A stretch of DNA of 64,000 bases from an uncultured Clostridia bacterium (GTDB taxonomy: Bacteria > Bacillota > Clostridia > TANB77 > CAG-508). The position numbers were made by a program, and so were the translations under genes. The stretch spans positions 1 to 64,000 of the forward strand of contig CAKPOI010000004.1 of the NCBI GenBank assembly GCA_934169775.1, in the 5' to 3' direction. Of this stretch, positions 1-8,654 are shown in pieces (the stretch's first letter is position 1; every line of letters starts with the position of its first letter). The notes below the pieces were generated by a model. It ran no database searches and was not told the DNA's origin. It was given only the letters and a program-made list of their open reading frames with translations.

Positions 1-318
1 TGCTGTTAGTGTTGTTTCTGGTTTTATTTCGTCTGCATCTGGTACTCCGTCAAAATATTGTTCTAATACTTCTTTTAAATTATTTGATGTAAGTTCTCCA
101 GTTTCGCTTCCTACTTGTTTTTCTAGAATTCCTACTTGTACTTCTTCTATTAGACTTTGCCTTTGTGTTGTGTCTTTTGCTTCTGTTGCTCTTGTTAGTA
201 TTCCGTTATTTCCTGATAATGTTGATATTGTGACTCCTGCTAATATTAATAGTACAATGATTGTGATCACTAATGCTACAAGTGTGATTCCTCTTGCGTT
301 CTTTTTTTCTTTTTGCAT
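1..318 (-). CDS. Prepilin-like secreted protein, partial at left edge
   Basis: The gene runs off the left edge; 106 codons are visible and no stop is reached. It starts at an ATG (316-318) preceded by a strong AGGAGG ribosome binding site at about 328-333. The N-terminus has a short basic stretch, then Gly-Ile-Thr-Leu-Val-Ala and about 20 hydrophobic residues, the signature of type IV prepilin or pseudopilin signal peptides, although the usual Glu at +5 is Ala. The rest is a hydrophilic, Glu/Thr-rich region. It closely resembles the N-terminus of the large protein at 19855-22044, so the two are probably paralogues. The protein is likely exported and processed by a prepilin peptidase not seen here. 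The function of the missing part is unknown. Confidence 0.75.
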   Translation of the reverse strand, partial: MQKEKKNARGITLVALVITIIVLLILAGVTISTLSGNNGILTRATEAKDTTQRQSLIEEVQVGILEKQVGSETGELTSNNLKEVLEQYFDGVPDADEIKPETTLTA

Positions 319-352
319 TTGTTTTTTCCTCCTCTTATTATTTTTTTGTTTT

Positions 353-530
353 TTAATTAAGCTATGAACTTAATTAAAACTGTACATCAATTTTATATCA
401 TATACCAACAAAAAATGCAATATCATTTTTCAAAAAAATTTAGATTTTTTTATATAAAAATCGCGAATAAGCATGAAATAAGTAAGTTTGCAGTTCTAAT
501 CATTTTTTATTAAGTTCATAGCTTAATTAA
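353..530. repeat. 20-bp perfect inverted repeat, arms 138 bp apart
   Basis: The 20 bases at 353-372 are the exact reverse complement of 511-530; the arm contains TTAATTAAGCTATGAACTTA. Both arms are followed by AATTAAAACT, and a shorter match to TAAGTTCATA recurs at 565-574. One arm is downstream of the predicted promoter and the other about 100 bp upstream of it. This could be a pair of regulator sites, the ends of a small inserted element, or a recombination site. Apart from the promoter, nothing else was recognised between 373 and 648. Confidence 0.6.
392..420 (-). promoter_or_regulatory. Probable promoter of the left-edge prepilin-like gene
   Basis: Read on the minus strand, a TTGCAT -35 box (415-420) and a TATAAA -10 box (392-397) are separated by 17 bases. 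The expected transcription start is near 385, about 65 bases upstream of the ATG. One arm of a 20-bp inverted repeat (353-372) falls inside the resulting leader. Confidence 0.5.
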
Positions 531-648
531 AACTAATATAATTAGTGTACCTTTTGAAAGAGCTTAAGTTCATATGTATGTAAAAATTTATGAAATAAAT
601 TTATTAAGATATAACAAAATTGAAAGTTTGTAGAATTTTCTTCCTAGA

Positions 649-705
649 ATACTAAAAATGTCATGTAAGTATATTTTTATACTTTACATGACATTTTTAG
701 TATTC
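649..705. terminator. Long hairpin at the 3' end of the radical SAM gene
   Basis: An almost perfect inverted repeat of about 25 bp per arm (649-673 with 680-705; arm AATACTAAAAATGTCATGTA) surrounds an A/T-rich loop. It overlaps the stop codon of the minus-strand gene at 697 and is bordered by A/T runs, as expected of an intrinsic, possibly bidirectional terminator. Confidence 0.65.
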
Positions 706-1599
706 CCATTTAGGAACATATTCTTCTTCATGTTCACCTAGTTCTTGAACATATCCATTTTCTATTTCTAAAAATTCTATTTCGTTTTGTATTTCTTGCC
801 ATTCCTTTTGAGTTAATTTTCTATTTATTTTGTATATTTCATCTTTTGCCTTATAAGTTGGAAAATATTGAGCCATAATGCTAACATATATATCTTTAGG
901 AAGCTCTTTTTTGATCCATCTTAATACTTTTTTGCTATTCTCTATATTGTTTGGTAAAACTAGATGTCTTATCATTACTCCTTTTTGCATTATTCCTTCT
1001 TTGTTTAAAATAGGTGCTCCTACCTGGTTATACATTTCTTTTATGGCTTGTGTTGCTATTTCAAAGTAGTGTGGTGCATTTGATAATTTTTTTGCCAAAT
1101 TATTGTCTGCATATTTTAAATCTGGTAAATATATGTCTATATATCCTTTTAACATTTTTAGTGTTTCTATGTCTTCATATCCATTTGTATTATATACTAT
1201 TGGTATTTTTAGTCCATTCTCTTTTGCAATTTTTATTGCTTTTATTATTTGTGGAACATAGCTTGTTGGTGTTACTAAGTTGATATTTTCTACATTTCTT
1301 TTTTGTTGCTCTAATATTATTTCTGCTAATCTTTCAATTGTTATTTCTTTTCCCTTTCCTTGCTGACTAATTTCATAATTTTGACAAAATACACAATTCA
1401 AATTGCAGTTAGAAAAAAATATTGTTCCTGAGCCTTTTTCTCCACTTATACATGGTTCCTCAAATTCATGTATTGAATAAAGGGCTATTTTTACTTTGTC
1501 ACTTGCTTTGCACATTCCGATTTTTCCATTATTCCTATTTATACCACATTTTCTTGGGCATAAGTAACATTTGTTTAATATTTCTTGCAATTTCTTCAT
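697..1599 (-). CDS. PflX-type radical SAM protein (pyruvate formate-lyase activating enzyme-like)
   Basis: A 300-residue radical SAM protein. The S-adenosylmethionine-binding CxxxCxxC motif is visible as CNLNCVFC at about residues 65-72. It is preceded by a second Cys group at residues 12-30 (CYLCPRKC...GMC) typical of the PflX branch (COG1313). Family members resemble glycyl-radical activases, but the substrate of PflX is not settled and no glycyl-radical partner is adjacent. The truncated NrdD-like protein at 8655-10169 is a distant, speculative candidate. The start ATG at 1599 has AAAGGA only 2 bases upstream, a tight spacing seen repeatedly in this genome. The gene appears to be transcribed alone, ending in the hairpin at 649-705. 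Confidence 0.85.
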   Translation of the reverse strand: MKKLQEILNKCYLCPRKCGINRNNGKIGMCKASDKVKIALYSIHEFEEPCISGEKGSGTIFFSNCNLNCVFCQNYEISQQGKGKEITIERLAEIILEQQKRNVENINLVTPTSYVPQIIKAIKIAKENGLKIPIVYNTNGYEDIETLKMLKGYIDIYLPDLKYADNNLAKKLSNAPHYFEIATQAIKEMYNQVGAPILNKEGIMQKGVMIRHLVLPNNIENSKKVLRWIKKELPKDIYVSIMAQYFPTYKAKDEIYKINRKLTQKEWQEIQNEIEFLEIENGYVQELGEHEEEYVPKWEY

Positions 1600-1648
1600 T
1601 TCCTTTCACTTTTATGGTATATGTTTAGCTAAAAGATGGATCTTTAAT

Positions 1649-2365
1649 TTATTCGACTTTTGTAATATATATTTTATCATTTCCTTTTTCTAGTGTTATT
1701 TTCTTTTTTGAAAATTTGTCTATATTGCTTTTTAGTTCTTCTACTATTTTACTTTGCCCTTCTGAATTTTTTACAGTAAATATTTTTTCTCCACTAAGAT
1801 TTTTTATTGGAATATTGAACCCTTCTTGATTATTTTCTTCTGTATCTGTTGCTATAAAATCTTCTGGTTCTTCAAAATAGTCTTCTAAATATTCAATTAT
1901 TTCTACTTCATATCCATTTTTAGTTTTTTCTATTTTATTTATAAAAAATTTGTCGTTATCTGTATCTAATTCTATATTTGTTGCATTATATTTTTGTTCT
2001 TCTTCATTATATTCGAATGATGTATTTCCTTTTTCTGATATTTGTTTTTTTAAGTTTTCTCCAAATAGTTCTTTGGCTTTTGCATTTATTTCTTCACTAG
2101 TTATGTCTTCATATTTTTCTATATTTTTTTTTACTACTTCCCATATCCATTTTTCTGGTGCTTCTTCTATTGTTTGAAATTTTGGTAAGGCTTCTTCTGT
2201 TACTTCTTTCCACATATATATTTTTTGTATGTATTCTTCTATTTTTTCTACTTCTTCTGCTGTTATTCTTTGATTTTTTATTTCTTCTTTTTGGTTTATG
2301 TACATTCCTATAAAAATTGCTAGTAAAATTATTATTGTTGCTACTAATTTTTTCAATTTTATCAC
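1649..2365 (-). CDS. Membrane-anchored extracytoplasmic protein of unknown function
   Basis: This is a 238-residue protein with a short basic N-terminus and one hydrophobic segment (residues about 6-23), consistent with a signal anchor. A very acidic, Glu/Lys-rich domain follows and would lie outside the cell. No lipobox Cys is visible after the hydrophobic segment. I do not recognise a family. The chosen start is GTG (2363-2365) with a weak GAAAGAG just upstream; the TTG three codons later has better spacing and may be the true start. The gene is 49 bp upstream of the radical SAM gene on the same strand, so the two may be co-transcribed. Confidence 0.6.
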   Translation of the reverse strand: MIKLKKLVATIIILLAIFIGMYINQKEEIKNQRITAEEVEKIEEYIQKIYMWKEVTEEALPKFQTIEEAPEKWIWEVVKKNIEKYEDITSEEINAKAKELFGENLKKQISEKGNTSFEYNEEEQKYNATNIELDTDNDKFFINKIEKTKNGYEVEIIEYLEDYFEEPEDFIATDTEENNQEGFNIPIKNLSGEKIFTVKNSEGQSKIVEELKSNIDKFSKKKITLEKGNDKIYITKVE

Positions 2366-2390
2366 ATCTCTTTCTTTTGTTTTACTTATT

Positions 2391-2432
2391 TTAGCATAAA
2401 CATTTTTCTATTTCAACTATATATTTCTTCAT
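2391..2432 (-). pseudogene. Possible 5' remnant of a toxin gene (13 codons)
   Basis: An ATG at 2432 with a good AGGAG upstream opens a reading frame of only 13 codons beginning Met-Lys-Lys-Tyr-Ile-Val-Glu-Ile, which then hits TAA. It begins 18 bp after the reconstructed end of an antitoxin-like gene, the spacing expected of a RelBE/ParDE-type pair. Those toxins often begin with a similar MxYxVxI strand. This is inference; it could equally be a chance open frame. Confidence 0.25.
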
Positions 2433-2450
2433 GACAACTACTCCTATCTT

Positions 2451-2686
2451 TTATAAATTATCTAATTTTTGAAAAACCTCATCTAAAGAATATGTTTTGT
2501 TTTATATCATCTAATCCTTTTTGTAATTTTTCTTTTAAATCACTTTTACTTTTTATTTCTACACTTTCAGGTGCTTCAGACTCTATATATGATAATTTTA
2601 AATATTCGATAAAATTTATAACTTGATTTGTAAGTTCTTCTGGCAAAGTATCAATTTCTTTATATAACTTTTTTCTCAATAGACAT
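2451..2686 (-). pseudogene. Frameshifted DUF2281/antitoxin-like gene
   Basis: The uninterrupted frame (2479-2679) has only a TTG start and no ribosome binding site. Reading across frames gives a more convincing protein. It starts with ATG at 2686 (Met-Ser-Ile-Glu-Lys-Lys), enters the main frame (LYKEIDTLPEELTNQVINF...) after an A6 tract near 2671-2676, and leaves it near the AAAACAAAA tract around 2490-2500 to end TYSLDEVFQKLDNL at 2451. The central part resembles DUF2281 (VapB-like) and the tail resembles a RelB-type antitoxin. Two single-base shifts in poly-A tracts suggest either decay or homopolymer sequencing error. Confidence 0.5.
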
Positions 2687-2781
2687 ATTAACTATCTCTC
2701 ATAATAAATTTATATTAATTATTATATCATTTAAAATCTAAAAAATCTACAAGTTTATATTTTTGGGGATAAAATTTTTTT

Positions 2782-4821
2782 CTAGTTCCAATTCAAAGTT
2801 ACTTTAAATAAATCTCCGTCAATTTGTATATCAAAAGTTCCACCTTGAAGTTCAGTTAGATTTTCTGCAATAGAAAGACCTAGTCCGCTTCCTTCTGTGT
2901 ATCTTGATTTATCACCTCTAACAAATCTTTGTTTTAACTCGTCTGCAGATATGTTAAGTTTTTGATTTGAAATATTTTTCATACTTAAAACTATATTATT
3001 TTTATTTTTTTCCAATGTTATATAAACTCTTGTGTTGTTCATTGCATATTTGCTAATGTTACTAAATAAATTTTCTATTATTCTATACATGTATCTGCTA
3101 TCTGCTTTTAATGTGATTGGGTTTTCTGGCATTTTTGTTTCTATTTTTAGTCCTTTTGTTTTAAACTTGTCTTCAAATTCGCCTATTGTTTGGTTTAGCA
3201 ATTCGTTTAAATTTATATTTTCTAAATTTAGTTTTACATTTCCTGATGATACTTTAGATGCTTCTACTAAATCTTCTATTAGTTTTTTTAGTCTTTGAGA
3301 TTTAGAATCTAATATTGCTATATATTGCTCTATTTGCTTGTTATCAAATTTTTCTTTTTTTAGCAAATCTACATAATTTATTATTGAAGTAAGTGGTGTT
3401 TTTATATCATGTGATACATTTGTTATTAACTCTGTTTTTAGTCTTTCTGATTTTAGAGTTTGTTCTATTGCATTGTTAAATCCTCCTGCTATGTCATCAA
3501 TATATTTGACCATTTCTTTTAATATGCCTTCATATTCTTGTGGGTTTAAATAAACTTCATTTTTGCCTTCATAAATTTCTTGTAATGCATTTTTTATTTC
3601 TACTGTTTTTTTCGTATATGTTAGCATTTTGTAATATACTAGCCATAAAAATGCTAACATTATTGCTATTCCTAAAATTGAATTGCAAAATTGAGCTAGT
3701 ATTATAAATATTGCTAAAAAGATTATATATAGTATTGTTAATTTTTTAGTTGTTCCTGTTTTGTCTGCGAATTTTGTATTGAATTTTCTTATTAAATTTC
3801 TTATTCCTTTAGCTATTTTGTAAATAAAAAATGATTTCCAAAATTGTTTTGCTTTTATTCTTCTTATTGTGCTTACTACTATTATTAATAGTCCTATGTA
3901 TATTCCTATATATATTCCTAATATTCCTCCAATTAGCATGTTTACTGGAATGTTTATTATATTGCCTATTATTCCTAAAAAGATTTCTGCTAGAACTACA
4001 ATAAATATTGAAAATCCAATTACTAAAAATTCGTATGGTATTTTGTCAATACTTGTTATTTCTATTTCTTCTTTTCCGTCTTTATGCCCTATTGACCAAA
4101 TTAAGTATATTATTATTAAAATTAGTATTATTAGCCATATTGATATTACATATTCGCCTTTTCCAACAATGTTTGCTATGTCATTTACTTGGTTTACTAG
4201 TGTTAATGTTGCTGTTTGCGATATTTTTTCTATATCTAAATTTGTGTAAATATCATATTCTGCATATTGGTTTATGTCATAGCTTTCTCCATATTGTGAA
4301 TATATATATTTGGCATTTTTTTGGTTTATTTTTTCAATATTTGTTTCTATGTTTCCATTTTTATAGTTCCAATATACTTCTGAATTTTCAATTCTTTTTA
4401 TATCTTCATCTAAATTTGTTATTTTTATATTTGTGTATATTTTTCCGTCTTTTTTGTCTTTTACAATATAATTTATTCCATTAGTAATTGAATCTGTTGA
4501 ATATGTTGAGTTTTGATAATACACTTCTATTGAATTGTCTTTTATTTCTATATACTTATTTTGTAGTCTTTGATATGAATATTGATTAGTACTTTTTTCT
4601 TCTTTTTTCATTTCTTCTATATCTTTTATTTTTGATATTATATCTAAATAATATTCTCTTGAAATATATTCTGTTTGTGCAAAATCTGTCTTGTTTTTGA
4701 ATTCACCATATTCATTTTTGAATTTTTCATTTGCAATACATATTAATATTATTAAGACTATTATTGGTATTAGTATATAACATATTCCTCTTAGCCAACT
4801 TGATTTTTTTAGTCTTTCCAT
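2782..4821 (-). CDS. Membrane sensor histidine kinase
   Basis: This 679-residue protein is the sensor of the two-component system whose regulator is encoded immediately upstream. TM1 (about 13-31) and an extracytoplasmic sensor region (about 32-225) are followed by five or six further membrane segments (225-400), more than usual. The kinase core then follows: H-box NVSHDIKTP with phosphoacceptor His471, N-box ENLFSNISKY near 570, and G-box GSGLGLSIAENL near 652. Order and motifs resemble VanS-like kinases. The start ATG at 4821 has GGAGGAG at ideal spacing. It lies 114 bp after the regulator stop, probably in the same operon. The signal sensed is unknown; the multi-pass middle part may detect a membrane or cell-wall cue. 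Confidence 0.9.
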   Translation of the reverse strand: MERLKKSSWLRGICYILIPIIVLIILICIANEKFKNEYGEFKNKTDFAQTEYISREYYLDIISKIKDIEEMKKEEKSTNQYSYQRLQNKYIEIKDNSIEVYYQNSTYSTDSITNGINYIVKDKKDGKIYTNIKITNLDEDIKRIENSEVYWNYKNGNIETNIEKINQKNAKYIYSQYGESYDINQYAEYDIYTNLDIEKISQTATLTLVNQVNDIANIVGKGEYVISIWLIILILIIIYLIWSIGHKDGKEEIEITSIDKIPYEFLVIGFSIFIVVLAEIFLGIIGNIINIPVNMLIGGILGIYIGIYIGLLIIVVSTIRRIKAKQFWKSFFIYKIAKGIRNLIRKFNTKFADKTGTTKKLTILYIIFLAIFIILAQFCNSILGIAIMLAFLWLVYYKMLTYTKKTVEIKNALQEIYEGKNEVYLNPQEYEGILKEMVKYIDDIAGGFNNAIEQTLKSERLKTELITNVSHDIKTPLTSIINYVDLLKKEKFDNKQIEQYIAILDSKSQRLKKLIEDLVEASKVSSGNVKLNLENINLNELLNQTIGEFEDKFKTKGLKIETKMPENPITLKADSRYMYRIIENLFSNISKYAMNNTRVYITLEKNKNNIVLSMKNISNQKLNISADELKQRFVRGDKSRYTEGSGLGLSIAENLTELQGGTFDIQIDGDLFKVTLNWN

Positions 4822-4935
4822 ATAGATCTCCTCCTTTTTGTTTTTATTGCTTACTTTTATTTGCGCTGTTTTTAATTTTGGTATTTTTTGATAAGTAATT
4901 GCATTTTTTTATTTTATTTTTTTCTTTTGTAACGT

Positions 4936-5640
4936 TTATTTTATATCTTCTACTTTGTATCCTATTCCCCAGATGACTTTTAGATATTTGGGTTCTTTGG
5001 GGTTGATTTCGATTTTTTCTCTTATGTGTCTTATATGCACAGCTATAATATTTTCTGCTCCATAGCTTTCTTCTTTCCATACATTCTCGTATATTTCTGG
5101 TATTGAATATACTTTTCCTTTGTTTTTTAATAGAAATTTTAGAATTTTAAATTCTGTCGCTGTTAATTTGATTTCTTTTCCTTCTGCTGTTACTTTTTTT
5201 GTTTCATCATTTAATATTAATTCTCCTGATTTGTATTTGTCTTTTTCTGATTTTCCTTCTTTTGTTATTGATCCTAATTGAGTGTATCTTCTTATGTTAG
5301 AATTTACTCTTGCTATTAATTCTAATGGATTAAATGGCTTTGTTATGTAATCATCTGCTCCTGTATTTAGTCCTTGTATTTTGTCATAGTCTTCTGATTT
5401 TGCTGATAATAGTATGACTGGTATTGTTTTTTCTTTTCTTATTTCTTCTAGTGTTTCTATTCCGTCTTTTTCTGGCATCATTATGTCTAATATTATTAAG
5501 TGTATTTCGTTTTCTTTTATTTGTTCTATGGCTTGGTTTCCATTATATGCTTTGTATATTTGGTACCCTTCTCTTTTTAAATATATTTCTATTGCATTTA
5601 CTATCTCTTTGTCATCATCTACTACTAATATGTTATACAT
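4936..5640 (-). CDS. OmpR/PhoB-family response regulator
   Basis: A 234-residue DNA-binding response regulator paired with the downstream histidine kinase. The receiver domain spans residues 1-115, with the acidic pocket VVDDD at 6-10, phosphoacceptor Asp52 (LDIMMP), Thr/Ser around 79 and Lys101 (ITKPF). The C-terminal winged helix (about 135-232) has the usual TATEFKIL-like and HIRHIREKI segments, like VanR. I place the start at ATG 5640 rather than the in-frame ATG at 5649, because AAAGGG directly abuts the latter and is 9 bases from the former. An extended -10 (TGTTAAAAT) lies about 40 bp upstream. Confidence 0.92.
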   Translation of the reverse strand: MYNILVVDDDKEIVNAIEIYLKREGYQIYKAYNGNQAIEQIKENEIHLIILDIMMPEKDGIETLEEIRKEKTIPVILLSAKSEDYDKIQGLNTGADDYITKPFNPLELIARVNSNIRRYTQLGSITKEGKSEKDKYKSGELILNDETKKVTAEGKEIKLTATEFKILKFLLKNKGKVYSIPEIYENVWKEESYGAENIIAVHIRHIREKIEINPKEPKYLKVIWGIGYKVEDIK

Positions 5641-5723
5641 TTTTTGCATCCCTTTCTTTTATTTTCTTTTTATATTTTAACATAGTTTTATAAATTTTTG
5701 TTTTATTTTTTCTTAATTTTTTC

Positions 5724-6587
5724 TTATATTTTAGCTTTTATAAAATAAGGACGAAATCTAAAAACTTTAATGTTTTTTGACTCCGTCCCTGAAAGCATTA
5801 GTGTTTTTTGACTCCGGCCCCGAAAGCATTGCTTTTGAAAACATCTTAAAAGTTGTTCTCTACATTTATTTTCAAAGGTATCATCTAATGGTTCTAAAGT
5901 TGTCATTTCTGAGTTTTCTCCATATTTTCTGTCTAAGCAATATTTAATAATATAATCTGATACTTCTGGATTTTTAGAAAGAAGTGGTCCATGCAAATAT
6001 GTTGCTATTACATTTCCTAGAAAAAATCCCTCTTTATCTGCTCCAAATTGATTTCCATTTCCTAATACTACTTTTCCAAATGGAGATGTTGAATTATATG
6101 TTTGACCTCCATGATTTTCAAACCCTATTACTTTTGTTGTTTTTCCTTCTGATAATTCTACTTCTAATATTATATTTCCTATACATCTTTTTTTTCTGTC
6201 CTCTGCCGCTTCTGTATAATATGGAAATATATCTAGTCCTGGAATTATGTTTCCTTCTACTCCTTTATAATATTTTCCAAATAGTTGGTATGCTCCACAA
6301 ATTAGCAAAAAGAATACTCCATTTTGTACAGCTTCTTTTATTTCTTTCTTATATTTTACTAAATCTTCTGATAAGATGCTTTGCTCATTGTCTGCTCCTC
6401 CTCCTGCAAATACTATGTCATATTTACTAAATTCTGGCTTTGGATCTCCTATTGAATATCTGTCTATTTGGCATTTTATATTTCTTTTTTCCATTCTATA
6501 TTTTAATACTTGTATGTTTCCGTAATCTCCATATAGTTCTAGCATATCAGGATATAGATATAATATCTTTATTTCTCTTTTTTCCAA
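5724..6587 (-). CDS. gatD: Lipid II isoglutaminyl synthase, glutaminase subunit GatD
   Basis: A class I glutamine amidotransferase of the CobB/CobQ-like group. With MurT, encoded just upstream, it amidates the D-Glu of lipid II to D-isoglutamine. The nucleophile Cys97 (LLICGAYQ) and catalytic His199 (TYLHGPLL) match the family pattern. The expected protein ends near residue 252. The last 35 residues are encoded by dispersed repeat sequence (5769-5830) plus flanking DNA and look like a recent, non-homologous tail. The start is a TTG (6585-6587); no in-frame ATG exists nearby, and AAAGGG lies 12 bases upstream. The 117-bp gap from murT shows no promoter I can name, so co-transcription is likely. 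Confidence 0.88.
   Translation of the reverse strand: MEKREIKILYLYPDMLELYGDYGNIQVLKYRMEKRNIKCQIDRYSIGDPKPEFSKYDIVFAGGGADNEQSILSEDLVKYKKEIKEAVQNGVFFLLICGAYQLFGKYYKGVEGNIIPGLDIFPYYTEAAEDRKKRCIGNIILEVELSEGKTTKVIGFENHGGQTYNSTSPFGKVVLGNGNQFGADKEGFFLGNVIATYLHGPLLSKNPEVSDYIIKYCLDRKYGENSEMTTLEPLDDTFENKCREQLLRCFQKQCFRGRSQKTLMLSGTESKNIKVFRFRPYFIKAKI
5769..5830. repeat. Two tandem REP-like monomers inside the gatD 3' end
   Basis: Two copies of a 31-bp unit (5769-5799 and 5800-5830) have a T6 GACTCCG core and GAAAGCATT ends. They match the GGGGACGGAG repeat family found at several other places in this window. On the minus strand they are read through as the C-terminal tail of GatD. Confidence 0.8.
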
Positions 6588-6704
6588 GTCTTGTTCATCC
6601 CTTTCTAAAATTTTCTTTAAAATATTTAACTTTCTAGAATATAAAATAACTTTTCCTCAAGCAAATATGTGGACCCTAAAATGTTTTAATAATTACTACT
6701 GTTA

Positions 6705-8042
6705 TTAATGTCCGCTTTTATTTTTATTGCTTTTTAATATTGCATGTCTTGTTGGTTGTAAGGCTGTATAGTTAGCTATAACATATTTTTTTACATTTGT
6801 GCTATACATGTCTTTTACCGCTTCTTCTAATTCTAGATATGGTGTGATTTTTGTGTAATCATATCCTGATGTTTTTATTCTGATTGCTATATCATAAGCT
6901 CTTTTTCCTGAAGTTATTACTCTTGTTACATTATATTTTGATAATTCATCAAAATTAATATCCCAAATCCATGATACATCAAATCCATCTGCAACATTAT
7001 CATTTAGTACAAAAAGTAGTTCTTTTTCTTCTTTGTCTTCTTTTAAAAGTCTAAGACTTACATTTGCTCCTGTTGGATTTTTGGCCAAGTTTATTATAGT
7101 TGGCACTCCATTTATATTTAGTGTTTCTAATCTTCCATTATTTAGTGCAAATGTTAAAAATGATTTTTTTACACTTTCTGCATCTATGTGATATATGTCC
7201 ATAATTGTTAATACTGCTACATAATTATATATTGTGTAAATACTGTTGTCATGTACTTTATATGTTATTCCTTCTACTTCAAATGTTCTTTCTTTTAAGT
7301 CTACATTTTGGGCAATTTTGTAATTTTCTTCTGCTCCATAATTACATTTTGGGCATTTGTATTTTCCTATATGTGAATATTGGTAATATTCGTATTCTAA
7401 TCTAGTTTTACAAAATGGGCAGAATTTTCCCTCTCCTGCTTCTTTCATTTCTTTTGTTGCATTTTCATATGGTTCTACATGGTAATAATAAACTTTCATT
7501 TCTGTGTTTGCTTTTCCTAGTCTTGCGACATTTGGGTCATCATGGTTTAAAACTAAGTTTCCTTTATATTCTTTTAAGAATTCTTGAATTTTTAGTATAA
7601 GTGTTTCTACTTCTCCATTTCTATCTAACTGATCTCTAAAAAAGTCTAATATTACTAGTGTGTCTAATTTAAATGTTTTAAAGATTTTTGGTACATAACT
7701 TTCGTCTACTTCAAATGTTATATAATCTGCTTTTATTTCTCCATTTATTTTGCAGTTTTTTATTAATGTTGATATTATTCCTGTTTCCATGTTGTTTCCT
7801 TCTTTGTTGCTTACCACTTTATATCCTGCTTGTTCTAATGTATAACTTATGCAATTATTTGTTGATGTTTTTCCATTTGTTGCTGTTACTGCTATTACTG
7901 GGCAATCTACTTTAAAGCTTTTTAATATATTTGGATTCATTTTTTTGGCGATTTTTCCTATTACGTTTCCTCCTTGTTTTCCAAATATTTTTAGTATTGC
8001 ATTTATTATTTTTAAGAATATTATTAATATTTTATCTTTCAT
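6705..8042 (-). CDS. murT: Lipid II isoglutaminyl synthase, Mur-ligase-like subunit MurT
   Basis: This 445-residue protein is the ATP-using, lipid II-binding subunit that receives ammonia from GatD. It has a hydrophobic N-terminus (residues 5-20), a Mur ligase P-loop TATNGKTST at 53-61, and the MurT-specific zinc-ribbon insertion with Cys208, Cys211, Cys230 and Cys233. The C-terminal domain carries the conserved DGFDVSWIWD motif (352-361), which holds the Asp of the predicted catalytic triad. The start ATG at 8042 has GAAAGGA at good spacing; a TTG 15 bases upstream overlaps that site and is rejected. The murT-gatD pair is conserved in Gram-positive bacteria, and its product affects cell-wall cross-linking. 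Confidence 0.93.
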   Translation of the reverse strand: MKDKILIIFLKIINAILKIFGKQGGNVIGKIAKKMNPNILKSFKVDCPVIAVTATNGKTSTNNCISYTLEQAGYKVVSNKEGNNMETGIISTLIKNCKINGEIKADYITFEVDESYVPKIFKTFKLDTLVILDFFRDQLDRNGEVETLILKIQEFLKEYKGNLVLNHDDPNVARLGKANTEMKVYYYHVEPYENATKEMKEAGEGKFCPFCKTRLEYEYYQYSHIGKYKCPKCNYGAEENYKIAQNVDLKERTFEVEGITYKVHDNSIYTIYNYVAVLTIMDIYHIDAESVKKSFLTFALNNGRLETLNINGVPTIINLAKNPTGANVSLRLLKEDKEEKELLFVLNDNVADGFDVSWIWDINFDELSKYNVTRVITSGKRAYDIAIRIKTSGYDYTKITPYLELEEAVKDMYSTNVKKYVIANYTALQPTRHAILKSNKNKSGH

Positions 8043-8101
8043 TTTTGTTCCTTTCAATAGAGTTTTTATTTATACTCTTTAGTTTGAATTTTTTTGATTA
8101 A

Positions 8102-8614
8102 TCAGGCTTGTTTAAATCTGAATAAACATTTTTTGCTTATAAATCTTTTGAATTCTTCTTGTGTTCCTATTTCAAATCCTAATTTGTTTAATAGAAATGC
8201 ATGTGTTTTGTCCAAATATAAGTAAAAATTATCTTCTGCATCAAATACTCTTTTTAATTGCCAGTAGTATAATTTTATGTTTATGTCTTTTCCAGATATT
8301 GAAAAGTATTTTTCATAAAATTCAAATGTAAATTCTTGTTTTTCTTCTATTTTTTTGCTTTTTACTTCTTTTTGTATTGTTTTTATTGGGTGATAAAATC
8401 TCCACAATATAAATCCTATTAGTATAAGTGTTGTTATTAGTGCTATTAAATAATTTGCTGTTTTTAGTTGCATTACTATGCAAAATATAAATGCTACGAT
8501 AAATGCTATTGTATATAAATAATATTGTGTTCCATATTTTTCTCCATGGAATTCTAAAAATTCTTTGTATATTTCTTTTGTATATTTAGTTTTATTTTTG
8601 AATAATATCTCCAT
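8102..8614 (-). CDS. YcxB-like membrane protein
   Basis: A 170-residue protein with two adjacent transmembrane segments (about residues 31-50 and 55-73), followed by a soluble domain. This resembles the YcxB-like family: the C-terminal part carries the typical pattern of an aromatic strand, WxxLKRVFDAEDNFYLYL and a late hydrophobic strand. Family members are of unknown function. The start ATG (8614) is 12 bases from AGAGGA. It follows the NrdD-like gene by 40 bp and precedes murT by 59 bp on the same strand, so it is likely part of one transcript. Confidence 0.65.
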   Translation of the reverse strand: MEILFKNKTKYTKEIYKEFLEFHGEKYGTQYYLYTIAFIVAFIFCIVMQLKTANYLIALITTLILIGFILWRFYHPIKTIQKEVKSKKIEEKQEFTFEFYEKYFSISGKDINIKLYYWQLKRVFDAEDNFYLYLDKTHAFLLNKLGFEIGTQEEFKRFISKKCLFRFKQA

Positions 8615-8654
8615 ATCATAACTATGTCCTCTCTTAAATTTAATAAATACATGT

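Noticed and set aside
4844..5080. Minus-strand frame overlapping the response regulator 3' end
   Set aside because: Very basic, low-complexity translation of the out-of-frame regulator gene; no start signal.
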